Below, piece by piece: positions 5,425 through 5,552 of a stretch of 5,552 bases of DNA. Numbering within the stretch: position 1 is the stretch's first letter; each line of letters begins with the position of its first letter. The DNA comes from an uncultured Acidimicrobiaceae bacterium (lineage in GTDB: Bacteria > Actinomycetota > Acidimicrobiia > Acidimicrobiales > MedAcidi-G1). A program made the position numbers and the translations under genes. Below the pieces are notes generated by a model. The model was not told the DNA's origin and did not search any database. It saw only the letters and a list, made by a program, of their open reading frames with translations. The stretch lies in NCBI GenBank assembly GCA_913054115.1, contig CAJXIS010000165.1, forward strand, positions 1 through 5,552. The letters are read 5' to 3'.

Positions 5425-5552
5425 TCGCAGCGGTTCCGAGCCCCTCGGCGGGTTCCTTCAGCCTCGGGCCGCTCGAGATCCGCGGTTACGGGATCATGAT
5501 CGCCCTCGGTGTGATCGTGGCCGTCGTCTGGGGCCAGCGCCGATGGGAGGCG
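5421..5552 (+). CDS. lgt: Prolipoprotein diacylglyceryl transferase, N-terminal part, runs off the right edge
   Basis: The first 44 codons are present. Lgt is an inner-membrane enzyme that transfers diacylglyceryl from phosphatidylglycerol to the lipobox Cys of prelipoproteins, the first step of lipoprotein maturation. The translation contains IAAVPSPSAGSFSLGPLEIR, then GYGIMIALGVIVAVVWGQRRWEA. This matches the actinobacterial Lgt start pattern: IPSP, then LGP-x-x-IR-x-Y, then the first membrane helix (about residues 23-38), then RRW. The catalytic core lies beyond the window. The GTG start overlaps the stop of the acyl-CoA dehydrogenase gene as GTGA and has no clear Shine-Dalgarno sequence, so translation is probably coupled. 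The next in-frame ATG (about 5493) would remove the conserved PSP...LGP segment and is rejected. Confidence 0.9.
   Translation, partial: MIAAVPSPSAGSFSLGPLEIRGYGIMIALGVIVAVVWGQRRWEA

Noticed and set aside
1..5552. CRISPR arrays, tRNA/rRNA genes, transposons, phage or defence genes
   Set aside because: I saw no regularly spaced repeats, cloverleaf-like sequence, transposase motif or terminal inverted repeat; nearly all bases belong to ordinary coding genes.

Overview
This is a high-GC window with strongly GC-biased third codon positions, frequent GTG starts and dense 4-base start/stop overlaps. Together with an actinobacterial-looking Lgt N-terminus and start codons placed where leaderless transcripts would begin, this suggests an actinobacterium. 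Acidimicrobiia (Ilumatobacter/Iamia-like) is a reasonable guess, but the sequence alone does not prove it. No rRNA, tRNA, CRISPR array, insertion sequence or phage feature is visible.

Layout. A short intergenic region (about 3515-3615) separates two divergent transcription units. Leftward (minus strand) runs a compact five-gene unit: a 34-codon small ORF (3514-3410), a 570-residue protein of unknown function (3413-1701), an M19 'membrane dipeptidase'-like protein (1704-754), a DUF3726-like protein (757-200), and the N-terminal 58 residues of an Ldh2-type malate/lactate/ureidoglycolate dehydrogenase-family oxidoreductase (176 to beyond base 1). The first four genes are joined by 4-base overlaps (ATGA, ATGA, GTGA); the last starts after a 23-base gap with its own Shine-Dalgarno sequence. 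Rightward (plus strand) is a complete 602-residue acyl-CoA dehydrogenase of the large DmdC-like class (3616-5424). Its stop codon overlaps the GTG start of lgt, the prolipoprotein diacylglyceryl transferase gene, which runs off the right edge.

How they may work together. The leftward unit looks like one co-transcribed, translationally coupled operon of undefined function. Both of its recognisable enzymes depart from textbook active sites. The M19 protein lacks the His-x-Asp pair and the bridging Glu of the zinc centre but keeps the other His, His and Asp ligands. The Ldh2-family protein has Cys where the catalytic His of the SHG motif is expected. With one large and two small proteins of unknown role beside them, this is the best candidate here for an undescribed system, probably small-molecule catabolism rather than defence. 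That function is inference. The acyl-CoA dehydrogenase could share the intergenic regulatory region with this operon, but no direct functional link is visible.
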